This document shows positions 15,001 to 21,254 of a DNA stretch of 64,000 nt, piece by piece. Both the position numbers and the translations under genes were made by a program. The notes beneath the pieces are model-generated. The model saw only the letters and a list, made by a program, of their open reading frames with translations, searched no databases and was not told where the DNA came from. Position 1 is the stretch's first letter. Each line of letters begins with the position of its first letter. The stretch comes from Crambe crambe (lineage: Eukaryota > Porifera > Demospongiae > Poecilosclerida > Crambeidae): the NCBI GenBank assembly GCA_963924555.1, contig OZ004587.1, forward strand, positions 3,844,001 to 3,908,000. Reading direction: 5' to 3'.

Positions 15001-18000
15001 AAGACCACTTCACTAGTACTTAGATAAATACATCCTCCTTAGAGTAAAAATCCAAAACTCCATATGTGTGTAATGATAGACAAGTTGTAAACATATATGC
15101 AAAAGCTACTTAGGGGCTTAAAGCTTCCACAGTGAAAGGTCAACTATGTACACTTTCACAGGGAAGCCTCCTTCCTTTCAGGTGGATCTATTAATGTTTA
15201 ACTGTTTCCTGTTTGAGATTATAATAATATGTAGGAACTAAAATTTTGAATTCACTTTAAAATAGGAGAGCATGCAGGAAAGCAGTGGGTAATCAGAGAG
15301 TGCAGTAGCACTCTCTATGTAGGCTTGACGTGCAAAATACCCATGCTCATTAATAATAATAATAATCTTCTTCTTGACAGCCATAACTCCTGACTGCTTC
15401 ATCCTATATCTACGATCTTGGTTACCATATTGAAGCTCTACACCTGAGGTAAGGATCAAATTGAAGTAAAGATTGATTCCTAACTATCAATTGTCGTCCA
15501 AGTGCCTTCGTGGACGCTTGACAGCCATAATTTCCAACTACTTCATCCTATATCTACGATCTTGGTACCATCTTGAAGCTCTACACCTGAGGTAAAAATT
15601 GAAGTAAAGCTCAAGTCCTAACTGTCAATTGCCATCCAAGTGCCTTCGTGGACGACTCAAATTCTTGAACGCTTCATAGACAGCACAGTTAGTTTATACA
15701 CTTCATAGACACCACGTAGACAACGCTTCGTAGACACAGTTGGTTTATATGCTCTGCTAACTGTCATAAAATTGACACATTAACCCTACATCGCTGCAAG
15801 GTGTAGCCAAAAAGGATAATATGGCAGCAACGATGTACAATTTTATGAGTTAGCAGAGAACAAATGCAGTCCATGCAGCGATATAGGGTTTATCAATTCT
15901 GTGACTGTTAGCAGAGCAAATGCAGTACATAGTCAGCAAGCTACCCCACCTTGTTTCTGTACTTTATATAGTCATCTGCTCAAGCCTACACCACTAGGTT
16001 TCAATCCACACTTCATTTTATGTTAGGTTCCTCACTAATAAGCAAGTTTAGTTAACTAATTGTTGCGACACTACCATGAAGTATAGGCTCACTAGTACTC
16101 ACTAATAAGCAAGTCTGGCAGCTAAATGTCTCTCAAACTGATATGTATGTACATGACAGATTTGCCTTACACACTTGTGTATTAAGAATTTCACTTTGAT
16201 GAAGAATTTCAAATCCAACTTTGATCAGATGTTATAGCAACTTCTTTGAGTAGATCTGAATTTTTCTGACAGAATGTCTGACTAAAGTTTGGCCAAAGAG
16301 AAAAAATGGTCAGAAAATGGCCAGTGGTCAGCAGTAAATATTGCATACTGCAGTTAGCCACATCAGATGGCCCACTTCCACAAGGAAAATAATATGATAG
16401 CCTATTTCCCTCTCATGAATGATGAAACATTAAAAAATTCATTTAAAAAAATATTATGGCCAATTAGCTAAACAAGAATAGCAACCATTTATGTTAATAT
16501 TTAGAATGAACGTAAGATGGTGATGAAGCCTGAGGGTTTTTCTCTGTGCCCCCAAGGGACTTTGGTATTGCATGAGCACTACAAATGCAAATACGTGTAA
16601 ATAACTCAGTGGGTAAGGGGTTTCCACTATTATTACAACTCAGTAGGTAAGGGGTCATACTATGCACCTATCAGTTATATAAGGGGTTGCACCACTGTGA
16701 TTGCAATGATGCGAATCTTGACGTTCACATTGTCCTCAGAAATGATAATATAGCCAGTGAAAATCATATTCCCACATGAATATAATGTGCTCCGAAGGGT
16801 ATTGAAGTCGTACCACTTACTAATAACGTACTTCCTACCTGCTGTGCTTTAGCCACATCCCTTTCCTTGGTCAAGGTGTTCATTTCTTTCCTAAGCCTAA
16901 CCACCTCATCCCTCAGTTCGATAGCATCCATCTGTCCTGATACTGATAAGACCACAGGGGACTGGGCTGCTACCGGGGCTTCCACACCACCACGTCCACT
17001 AGCACCAGACCGAGAACCATTACGCTTCCTCTTCTTAGTGCCAGCTGAGGATACCACTGTGGAGAATCCTGGAGTCTGAAAGCATACAGTTTCTTGATGT
17101 ATGTGTAATTATTATTAACAATGAGTATACAAAGAGTTAGAAATAAGATTTGATTGGTCATTATAAAGATTTGGTGGACATTCAGTGTCGTGTAATGTTT
17201 ATTTCCAGAAAATGACCAGTAATCAGCAGTTATTTCTAACTCTGATACAGTGTGCAGTGTGGAGGTAGGGAGAGCCCTATAGAATATCAGTTCACATAAT
17301 ATACAGTCCTACCTGGGCAATTATACCCCTCACTAAATGCATCCCTGTCAATGGATGCGTGATGATGAACACCTGATAATCATTATCTAATTGGTACACC
17401 TAATATAGTAATGTTTGTAAGTAGTTCAAGGAAACTTAATGGGGGAATTTTTATGATACTATACTTGTACTGGTTATATAAAGTATAAAGACAAAGAGCA
17501 GGAAATAAGACTTTGCAGCTCTGTGAAATGGCATTTGAAGCCAATTTTAGTTGTTTTGATGAAGTGAGTGTAGAGAATGTGACAGAGTCAGTGTGGAGCC
17601 TGGACCCAGTGGTGCAAACTGACACAGCCACCAGGTATGCCATCACAGCTATCTTGATCTTGCTGCTGCTGATAGGACTCCCTTGGAACGTCCTTATCAT
17701 TGCAAGTATCATCAAGAAACGCCTCTACAAGCAACCCACCATCATCCTCCTCCTGAACTTAGCAATCACTGATCTGCTGGTGTGTCTGCTAGTTATGCCA
17801 CTCAATATAGTGACTGGAATTGCTGGTGGATTCATATTCGGAGCAAGTGATCGAGTTCGTTGCCAGGTATGTCAAATTGGAGTGATTTTCACTATCCTGA
17901 TTCTAGTGTCACTCTTCAATCTTGCAATAATTTCAGTGGATCGGTTCATTTTCATCAAAGCTGCTATGCACTACAAGAAATGGATAACTCCCATCAAAAT

Positions 18001-21000
18001 GGTCATCGCCACGATCCTGATATGGGTCCTCAGCATACTGGTCTCCATTCCTGCGCTAGTTGGATTCGGTGAAATGCGTTTCAGCACAGCTGTTGGTATT
18101 TGCACCATTGCATTCAGTGGAGAAACTCACATCACAAGCAACAGCAACTACCTCATCTTTCTGGCAATAGTGGCTGTCATTCCTATCCTCACTTTAGCCA
18201 TTACCAACATCTGGGCTCTCTGCCTCATCCAGAAATATTTGAGAAAGAAGAAAAAGAGCATGAAAGAAACTAAGTTGACTCACAGAAAGAGTTTTCACAA
18301 AGAGATGAGAAAAAAACACAATGTGATGCAAGTCAAACTCGTAAAAATCTACACAGCAATCTTTGTGACTAACATCATCACATGGCTACCAATGCTGGCT
18401 CGGTTGGTAATAGGAGCAGTGGAAGAGACAGATGAATACTCACAAGCAGTTCGAATCAGTGGGTCCTTAGCATACATTGCATTAATCTCACAATCAGTAG
18501 TCCACCCGATTGTTCAGGCCAGTTTGATTGGTGACGTCAGAAAAAACATTAAGGCATTCTTCAAAATACTAAAGAAGAAAGTTGTATCATCTACACAAAA
18601 GGAATCAAGTAATGACGTCACACAAGGAAAAGAAGAAGAACTGATCTTATCAAGAAGCAGATGCTTACAATTTGGAAGATGTTGTGAGTGTAATTGCCTT
18701 AGAGATCTCGAAGATGCACTGCCTGATATGAGTGGAAATGAAAGAATGGATGCTGTGAACAGACATGTCTCTGAGGAGGATGAAGAAACCATATAGGGAT
18801 GGGATGCAGGGACGAAGCAGTACGAAAAAAGTCCTAATTTGTGTGGTGTGTCTACATACCTCGATCCTCTCTGTATTTGAATTAGATTTTAAGCCTGCTG
18901 CTAACTATGCATACAAACCTTCATTTTAACTATTAGAATGTCTTGGCACAACTTCTTATGCTAACATCACCATGTATAGTAGAATTGTATGGTATATTTA
19001 TGATGGGTGTGGGGATAATGATCTGAGAAGTTTCATGTCCTACAATAGCTCCCTTGATGCTTGGCATGCTAGCCTTGATATCTTTCTTCTTATGACTACT
19101 CATAAACATTGAAGTCGGAAAAGGGCTCGCATGCTTACTACCTGGTAGCTGGCACAATTTGTGCCTGTATTCTTTTGTTGTTCAAAGCTTACTCTCTGGC
19201 TTTTTGGACAAAAAGATCACCGAGTATGGGATGGCCTACAAGCTAGGTTATCTAGAAATAGGCTATGCATATATCACTATGATGGTTCTAATCCTGAACT
19301 TATACAGGCATCTGAAGACCAAGAAATGCCGATGAGCATATGCATAATTGCTGCGCACATGCTGATATGTACTGTATCTTGGCATTCTGGTGCTGAGATA
19401 AAAAATTGGTTGGGTGGGGTGAATGCTCCCCTCCCTAAATTGAATCCCTAGCATGTAAGATACCTCTACGTATGCAGGAGGAGAGGGAGGTGGGTGAGGA
19501 GGAGGTGGGTGAGGAGGAGAGGGAGGTGGGTGAGGGGGAGAGGGAGGTGGGTGAGGAGGAGAGGGAGGTGGGCGAGGAAGAGAGGGAGGTGGGCGAGGAG
19601 GAGAGGGAGGTGGGTGAGGAAGAGAGGGAGGTGGGTGAGAAGGAGAGGAAAGTGGGTGAGGAAGAGAGGGAGGTGAGTGAGGAGGAGAGGGAGGTGGGTG
19701 AGGGGGAGAGGGAGGTGGGTGAGGAAGAGAGGGAGGTGGGTGAGAAGGAGAGGGAAGTGGGTGAGGAAGAGAGGGAGGTGAGTGAGGAGGAGAGGGAGGT
19801 GGGTGAGGGGGAGAGGGAGGTGGGTGAGGAAGAGAGGGAGGTGAGTGAGGAGGAGAGGGAGGTGGGTGAGGGGGAGAGGGAGGACAAAGAGAAAGAGAAA
19901 CACTCTCTAAAGGGTCTAGGGAGAACAGGAGACAGAGACTGCACCTTCATGAGTGACTGTAGATATATTGGAAGGGATGGATGAGGTTTACGAGAAGGAG
20001 GTGACCCCCACACTTCACGTACAGAGACTCCGTTATGATCGAAAACTTTCACTCCATCGTAGGAGGAACAGCAGCTCCCACCAGAGACTGTGTGGACCTT
20101 CTGCTTCTTTGGGAAAGGAGTGCTAGTGGCAAAGTAGGGTGACCTCACTACAGAAATATATATCATACTATTACAGAAAGTAATTGCGTAATTGCATACT
20201 TAGTACCTGTTACCCATCCCCCATACTATGAGCAGGTGAGGTGGGGGGGCCCTAAAATTTTTTTGTTTTTTTTTGTGAATCATATACCGGAGGAGTTCTT
20301 ATAATTATGAGAAGGAAGGAGATGCACATACTTATATGATCAGTCAAAATACTGATTTGGAAATACAATAAATAACAAATGAATGGTCAAGTTGTAGGGT
20401 AAACATATCATGTTATAAATGCACAAAGGACTGGGCCAATCAAATTTGGCCAACTGTTTGGGAGAGGGCAATGCTGGCTCTTTTTTCCTATAGCTTTCCT
20501 CACCTACTTTTCCTGACATTTTAGAAGTGCGACTGAATCCTTGAGACGATGGTTTAGGACCACCTAAATGATTACAGATACCAGAAAACTCTCTCTTGTT
20601 TATCATAATACCATACAAAGACTTGTTTCATTGTACTAAAGTAACTCATCTAACAAAATATAGAGTTGAATGGGCATATGACATGGCCTTTAATTATTAT
20701 TCTGGAGTGCAATTAACAGTGAAAAAATCCATATAGAAATCCACAAGTAAGGGCCTATATACAAAATTAATGATGTCAGACCGAAACAAATTTTGATCAG
20801 ACAGTGAGTGGTAATAGTACACTTTCCTAATAAGGCAGTATAGTATTACCATGGTGATGACACACAAAAAGCTTTAATACAAAGGGGAGGAAACAGTAAG
20901 TACACATTAGTAGAGATGATTCATGTAGATGAGAATCTTACCGGGTGGCTTGGGGTGATGGATGCTACTTACAGCAGAGATGCTGCTTATCTGTGTTATA

Positions 21001-21096
21001 AAATTCATTATGAAAACATAGTGTGCTTTAATTAGAAATGATATATCTATTTAGCGTACTTACTAAAGAAGAACTGGAAAGGTCACCTTCTTCCAT
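49..21096 (-). CDS. IQCE: IQCE-like coiled-coil protein, 5' part of a multi-exon gene
   Basis: Exons read on the minus strand: 21064-21096 (start codon, with an in-frame TGA two codons upstream), 20942-20990, 20504-20563, an exon starting at 20159 (3' end uncertain), 16839-17075, 3876-3947, 3256-3473 (or from 3467), 2292-2469 and 49-189. The gene continues beyond the left edge. Phases agree across these junctions. The N-terminus is Ser/Pro/Lys-rich, with a short RSPYF block resembling one in vertebrate IQCE. Coiled coils follow: LRDEVVRLRKEMNTL, then RKDKQIEDLI, then ELKKSVGATQLREMELQ leading into YYREICRL, the order seen in IQCE. Known family role: IQCE sits at the base of the cilium and tethers the EVC complex in vertebrate Hedgehog signalling. 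The C-terminal IQ motifs would lie outside the window, so the name rests on the coiled-coil blocks only. The 49-189 exon is in phase but is not itself diagnostic. Confidence 0.68.
190..2291. other. IQCE intron, repeat-bearing, no gene seen
   Basis: No convincing exon was found between the splice sites at 190 and 2291. The stretch holds a short tandem duplication at about 1522-1577 (GGTACATAC followed by GTGCAATAGTAG) and a two-copy repeat at about 1676-1870 built around TAGGCACTAG and CTTATCTAAGTGCTTTG, a relative of which appears near 55.62 kb. A dispersed block, GCTGACTCTCAGGTCATGACT, occurs at about 1440 and again near 45.52 kb, with a variant near 41.96 kb. Open frames here are short and lack family signals. 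Confidence 0.6.
4200..5459 (+). CDS. Rhodopsin-family (class A-like) GPCR, intronless, nested in an IQCE intron
   Basis: A 419-codon open frame with seven hydrophobic segments. Recognisable class A positions: GLPWN in TM1 (N1.50), LNLTVSNLL in TM2 (Asn where most receptors have Asp2.50), Cys at the top of TM3, SVDRF at the end of TM3 (DRF in place of DRY), TWLPV in TM6 and VVHPILQVF in TM7 in place of NPxxY. The cytoplasmic tail is Cys-rich (CQRRCCSKCDN), a likely palmitoylation region. The true start may be the Met at 4251, which aligns with the start of the paralogue at 6483-7658; the first ATG adds 17 residues. N-glycosylation sequons lie before TM1. The gene lies antisense to the IQCE host gene in its 12.9-kb intron and is convergent with the paralogue about 1 kb away. 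The ligand cannot be predicted. Confidence 0.88.
   Translation: MLNYEIGTYHQCSNSSVMSIQAENLSCIFSNLSSDFITSSFWSLEEDSTDTNRFLVTIIYLIFLVIGLPWNAAVIISIFRRRLYREPTMMLILNLTVSNLLTCVLIFPFAIITGIAGEFIYGASDRVRCQICQLGVIYLVLTFVSLNTLALISVDRFLCIKKPLHYNRIVTIKKTLVAVLLLWMFSILVSIPPLFGFGAIRFSKFTLMCTIAFRGYTFLAKNTFYLIFLVLASLPPVSILAVTNVWLLHIAQKAIRRNYQNIRRGASITVMREKIEKEYNKKQLNLMRVFFAIFITNIITWLPVLVIFITRAAYEPTPTTSLDVRIYLTSIPFLLLLSQAVVHPILQVFLIKKIKEQVLAPLYACQRRCCSKCDNSPTEGLVCGCKICSGAHECIFLDLCKASLIASTQEETTTSTIKL
5690..5960 (+). pseudogene. Decayed reverse-transcriptase (LINE-type) remnant
   Basis: Conceptual reading gives VNMEKTKLLTMGSS, a stop, then IEEIATVEDMYLGSKNKDG, then after a +1 shift KELIKASRAIGCLRSAEQ. This is the pattern of the region after the catalytic motif in non-LTR reverse transcriptases (N..KTK, YLG..I..DG, I..A..A...L). 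It is interrupted by stops and a frameshift, so it is dead. It sits between the two convergent GPCR genes. The open frame on the other strand at 6181-6405 has no recognised content. Confidence 0.45.
6483..7658 (-). CDS. Rhodopsin-family GPCR, paralogue of the 4200-5459 gene, intronless
   Basis: A 391-codon frame with seven hydrophobic segments. It aligns throughout with the plus-strand receptor at 4200-5459: the WSLEED N-terminal block, GLPWN, LNLTVSNLL (again Asn at 2.50), GASDRARCQICQ before TM3, SVDRF, TWLPA in TM6, VVHPILQVF in TM7 and a Cys-rich tail (CQKRCCSKC). Substitutions are spread over the whole length, so this is an older duplicate than the second pair. The two genes are tail-to-tail, as expected for an inverted local duplication. 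It is on the same strand as IQCE but inside its intron. Start at MAAENLDNL, where the N-terminal similarity to its paralogue begins. Confidence 0.87.
   Translation of the reverse strand: MAAENLDNLCANLSSDFITSSLWSLEEDNTDTNRFLVTIIYLIFLVIGLPWNAAVIISIFRKRLYREPTMMLILNLTVSNLLTCALILPFAIITGIAGEFIYGASDRARCQICQLGVIYSILTLASLDTLALISVDRFLYITQPLRYQKIVTSRTTIVAVILVWIFSILVSIPPLFKFGAIEFSRFTLTCTIAFRGSGVVKNTFYLIFLVVVSLPAIAVLIITNVWLLYYTQKVIQRKYKNLREGASLSKLRENIKKEYNKKQLNLMTVFFAIFITNIITWLPAIVILIARAAYEPTPTTSLNLRIYLTSLPFLSFLSQAVVHPILQVFLIKRIKEQVLAPLYACQKRCCSKCPTEGLVCSCKICSGCIFLDLCKASLIVNTQEETTTSNI
7861..8001. repeat. Tandem repeat, about 55-64 bp unit, 2.4 copies
   Basis: Copies begin with TGTATAAGCACAGATCACC at about 7861, 7925 and 7980 (the last partial), with CATATGCATTATG and ACACATTG inside each. 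It lies just upstream of the minus-strand GPCR. Internal length differences suggest slippage. Confidence 0.8.
8148..8587. mobile_element. pogo/Tigger-like MITE with TA target site
   Basis: The ends read CAGTGGACCCTCGCACATCC on the left and the matching inverted GGATATGTGAGGGTCCACTG on the right, each flanked by TA. The inner parts repeat CCGAAC motifs. CAGTG-type ends rich in TCCGAA and a TA duplication are typical of pogo/Tigger elements of the Tc1-mariner superfamily. The 440-bp interior has no transposase, so it is non-autonomous. It lies in the large IQCE intron. Confidence 0.8.
8588..12713. other. IQCE intron interior, no gene recognised
   Basis: Both strands were examined and no exon set or intact open frame was found. 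About 10.20-10.60 kb is A/T-rich with repeated TTTTGCC/TTTGCCC words. At about 10.97-11.06 kb the sequence AAGCCTGTATTAAGAGACC with further GAGACCA repeats looks like the end of an old DNA transposon, with no partner found. Short open frames at 8307-8923 overlap or adjoin the MITE and carry no domain. Confidence 0.55.
12714..14003 (-). CDS. Rhodopsin-family GPCR, intronless, near-identical core to the 17513-18796 gene
   Basis: A 429-codon frame with seven hydrophobic segments. Class A landmarks: GLPWN (TM1), LNLAITDLL with Asp2.50 retained (TM2), GASDRVRCQVCQ before TM3, SVDRF, TWLPM in TM6 and SVVHPIVQA in TM7 in place of NPxxY. A long basic third intracellular loop (RKKKKSMKE onward) would face G proteins. 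The tail after TM7 is Ser/Glu-rich, then Cys-containing. It matches the plus-strand gene at 17513-18796 almost residue for residue to the segment after GDVRKNIKAFF, then differs. No introns and no poly-A tract were seen. It is on the host strand within the 12.9-kb IQCE intron. Confidence 0.88.
   Translation of the reverse strand: MAFEANFSCFDEVSVENVTESVWSLDPVVQTDTATRYAITAILILLLLIGLPWNVLIIASIIKKRLYKQPTIILLLNLAITDLLVCLLVMPLNIVTGIAGGFIFGASDRVRCQVCQTGVIFTILILVSLFNLAIISVDRFIFIKAAMHYKKWITPIKMVIATILIWVLSILVSIPALVGFGEMRFSTAVGICTIAFSGETHITSNSNYLIFLAIVAVIPILTLAITNIWALCLIQKYLRKKKKSMKETKLTHRKSFHKEMRKKHNVMQVKLVKIYTAIFVTNIITWLPMLARLVIGAVEETDEYSQAVRISGSLAYIALISQSVVHPIVQASLIGDVRKNIKAFFERLRPTSRSESGDMNKEKESSESKRHTSSNTCSEQHLSMSSGRFCKCKDLENAFPGGSGGDRVDDVGNPVCGSEEVVAAGDKVV
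14294..14343. mobile_element. Solo arm of the CACTGTAAAAA hairpin element
   Basis: This 50-bp stretch ends in CATTTTTACAGTG and matches, with few differences, one arm of the complete hairpin at 35237-35354. Only one arm is present. Confidence 0.7.
15376..15655. repeat. Tandem duplication, about 145 bp, two copies
   Basis: Copies run from the CTTGACAGCCATAA words at about 15376 and 15518. Both contain CTTCATCCTATATCTACGAT, GAAGCTCTACACCTGAGGTA and CCAAGTGCCTTCGTGGACG. Small indels separate them, which suggests a moderately recent duplication. Confidence 0.85.
15751..15917. mobile_element. Palindromic MITE-like hairpin
   Basis: The left arm starts GCTCTGCTAACTGTCA and the right arm ends with the near-complement GACTGTTAGCAGAGC. 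The match continues inward through words around ATCGCTGCA for about 45 bp. The interior repeats GTTAGCAGAG a second time. No coding capacity. Confidence 0.7.
17513..18796 (+). CDS. Rhodopsin-family GPCR, intronless, partner of the 12714-14003 gene
   Basis: A 427-codon frame. The start is more likely the Met at 17528 (MAFEANFSC), which is also the start of the paralogue. Landmarks: GLPWN, LNLAITDLL, SVDRF, TWLPM, SVVHPIVQA. The basic third loop is identical to the paralogue. After GDVRKNIKAFF the tail becomes KILKKKVVSS and then a diverged but related Cys/Asp-rich end (CECNCLRDLEDALP against CKCKDLENAFPGG in the partner). It lies in the IQCE intron between the 16839-17075 exon and the exon ending near 19.45 or 20.0 kb, on the strand opposite the host. 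The 5' flank shows no extended similarity to the partner, so homology starts near the ATG. Confidence 0.88.
   Translation: MQLCEMAFEANFSCFDEVSVENVTESVWSLDPVVQTDTATRYAITAILILLLLIGLPWNVLIIASIIKKRLYKQPTIILLLNLAITDLLVCLLVMPLNIVTGIAGGFIFGASDRVRCQVCQIGVIFTILILVSLFNLAIISVDRFIFIKAAMHYKKWITPIKMVIATILIWVLSILVSIPALVGFGEMRFSTAVGICTIAFSGETHITSNSNYLIFLAIVAVIPILTLAITNIWALCLIQKYLRKKKKSMKETKLTHRKSFHKEMRKKHNVMQVKLVKIYTAIFVTNIITWLPMLARLVIGAVEETDEYSQAVRISGSLAYIALISQSVVHPIVQASLIGDVRKNIKAFFKILKKKVVSSTQKESSNDVTQGKEEELILSRSRCLQFGRCCECNCLRDLEDALPDMSGNERMDAVNRHVSEEDEETI
18797..19440. other. Intronic spacer after the fourth GPCR, nothing recognised
   Basis: Open frames at 18933-19157 and 19161-19451 have no family signal and no splice support. 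No repeats were noted. Confidence 0.5.
19472..19883. repeat. 21-bp G/A-rich minisatellite, possibly coding in IQCE
   Basis: About 19 units of a 21-bp repeat (GGAGAGGGAGGTGGGTGAGGA and variants: AGAGA or GGAGA, GTGGGTG or GTGAGTG or GTGGGCG). Because 21 is divisible by three and the unit lacks stops, several frames on both strands stay open, so openness alone is not proof of coding. On the minus strand it continues the frame of the IQCE exon starting at 20159 and would encode a seven-residue SPTSLSS repeat. Two exon models are in phase: a donor before the repeat (AAG|GTGCAG near 19.95 kb, phase 0, to the acceptor giving 17075) or a donor after it (AGAG|GTATCT, phase 1, to the acceptor giving 17068). 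Confidence 0.85.
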
Positions 21097-21254
21097 CTCT
21101 CATGCTCAGTTCAGTACCGGTACCGCGGTAGCAGATACATGTTAGGCCTTGCCGCCCATATGAGACCTTTGAACTTTTGAATTATACGAACATGTGGGCG
21201 CCATTATTTTGATATTACTTTTCAGCAGCTGGCTAAAAACACACCACCTCAATC
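21097..21254. promoter_or_regulatory. Shared divergent promoter interval, IQCE (-) and MAGOH (+)
   Basis: Only 158 bp separate the start codon of the IQCE-like gene (21096, minus) from that of MAGOH (21255, plus), so both 5' UTRs and core promoters must fit here. It contains a local GC-rich patch (CCGGTACCGCGGTAGC) unlike the A/T-rich surroundings. No clear TATA box was seen. Confidence 0.6.

Larger units (their letters stand above)
14344..16838. other. IQCE intron portion with tandem and hairpin repeats
   Basis: No gene was recognised. A segment of about 145 bp is tandemly duplicated at about 15376-15655: both copies carry CTTCATCCTATATCTACGAT and CCAAGTGCCTTCGTGGACG. A hairpin element follows at 15751-15917. 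Near 16.27-16.34 kb are TGGTCAGAAAATGGCCAGT-like words that recur around 17.21 kb. Small open frames are shadows. Confidence 0.6.

Noticed and set aside
19472..19984. Long plus-strand ORF of Glu/Val/Gly repeats across the 21-bp minisatellite
   Set aside because: A stop-free 21-bp unit keeps several frames open by composition alone. It lies antisense to the IQCE exon and has no other coding signal.
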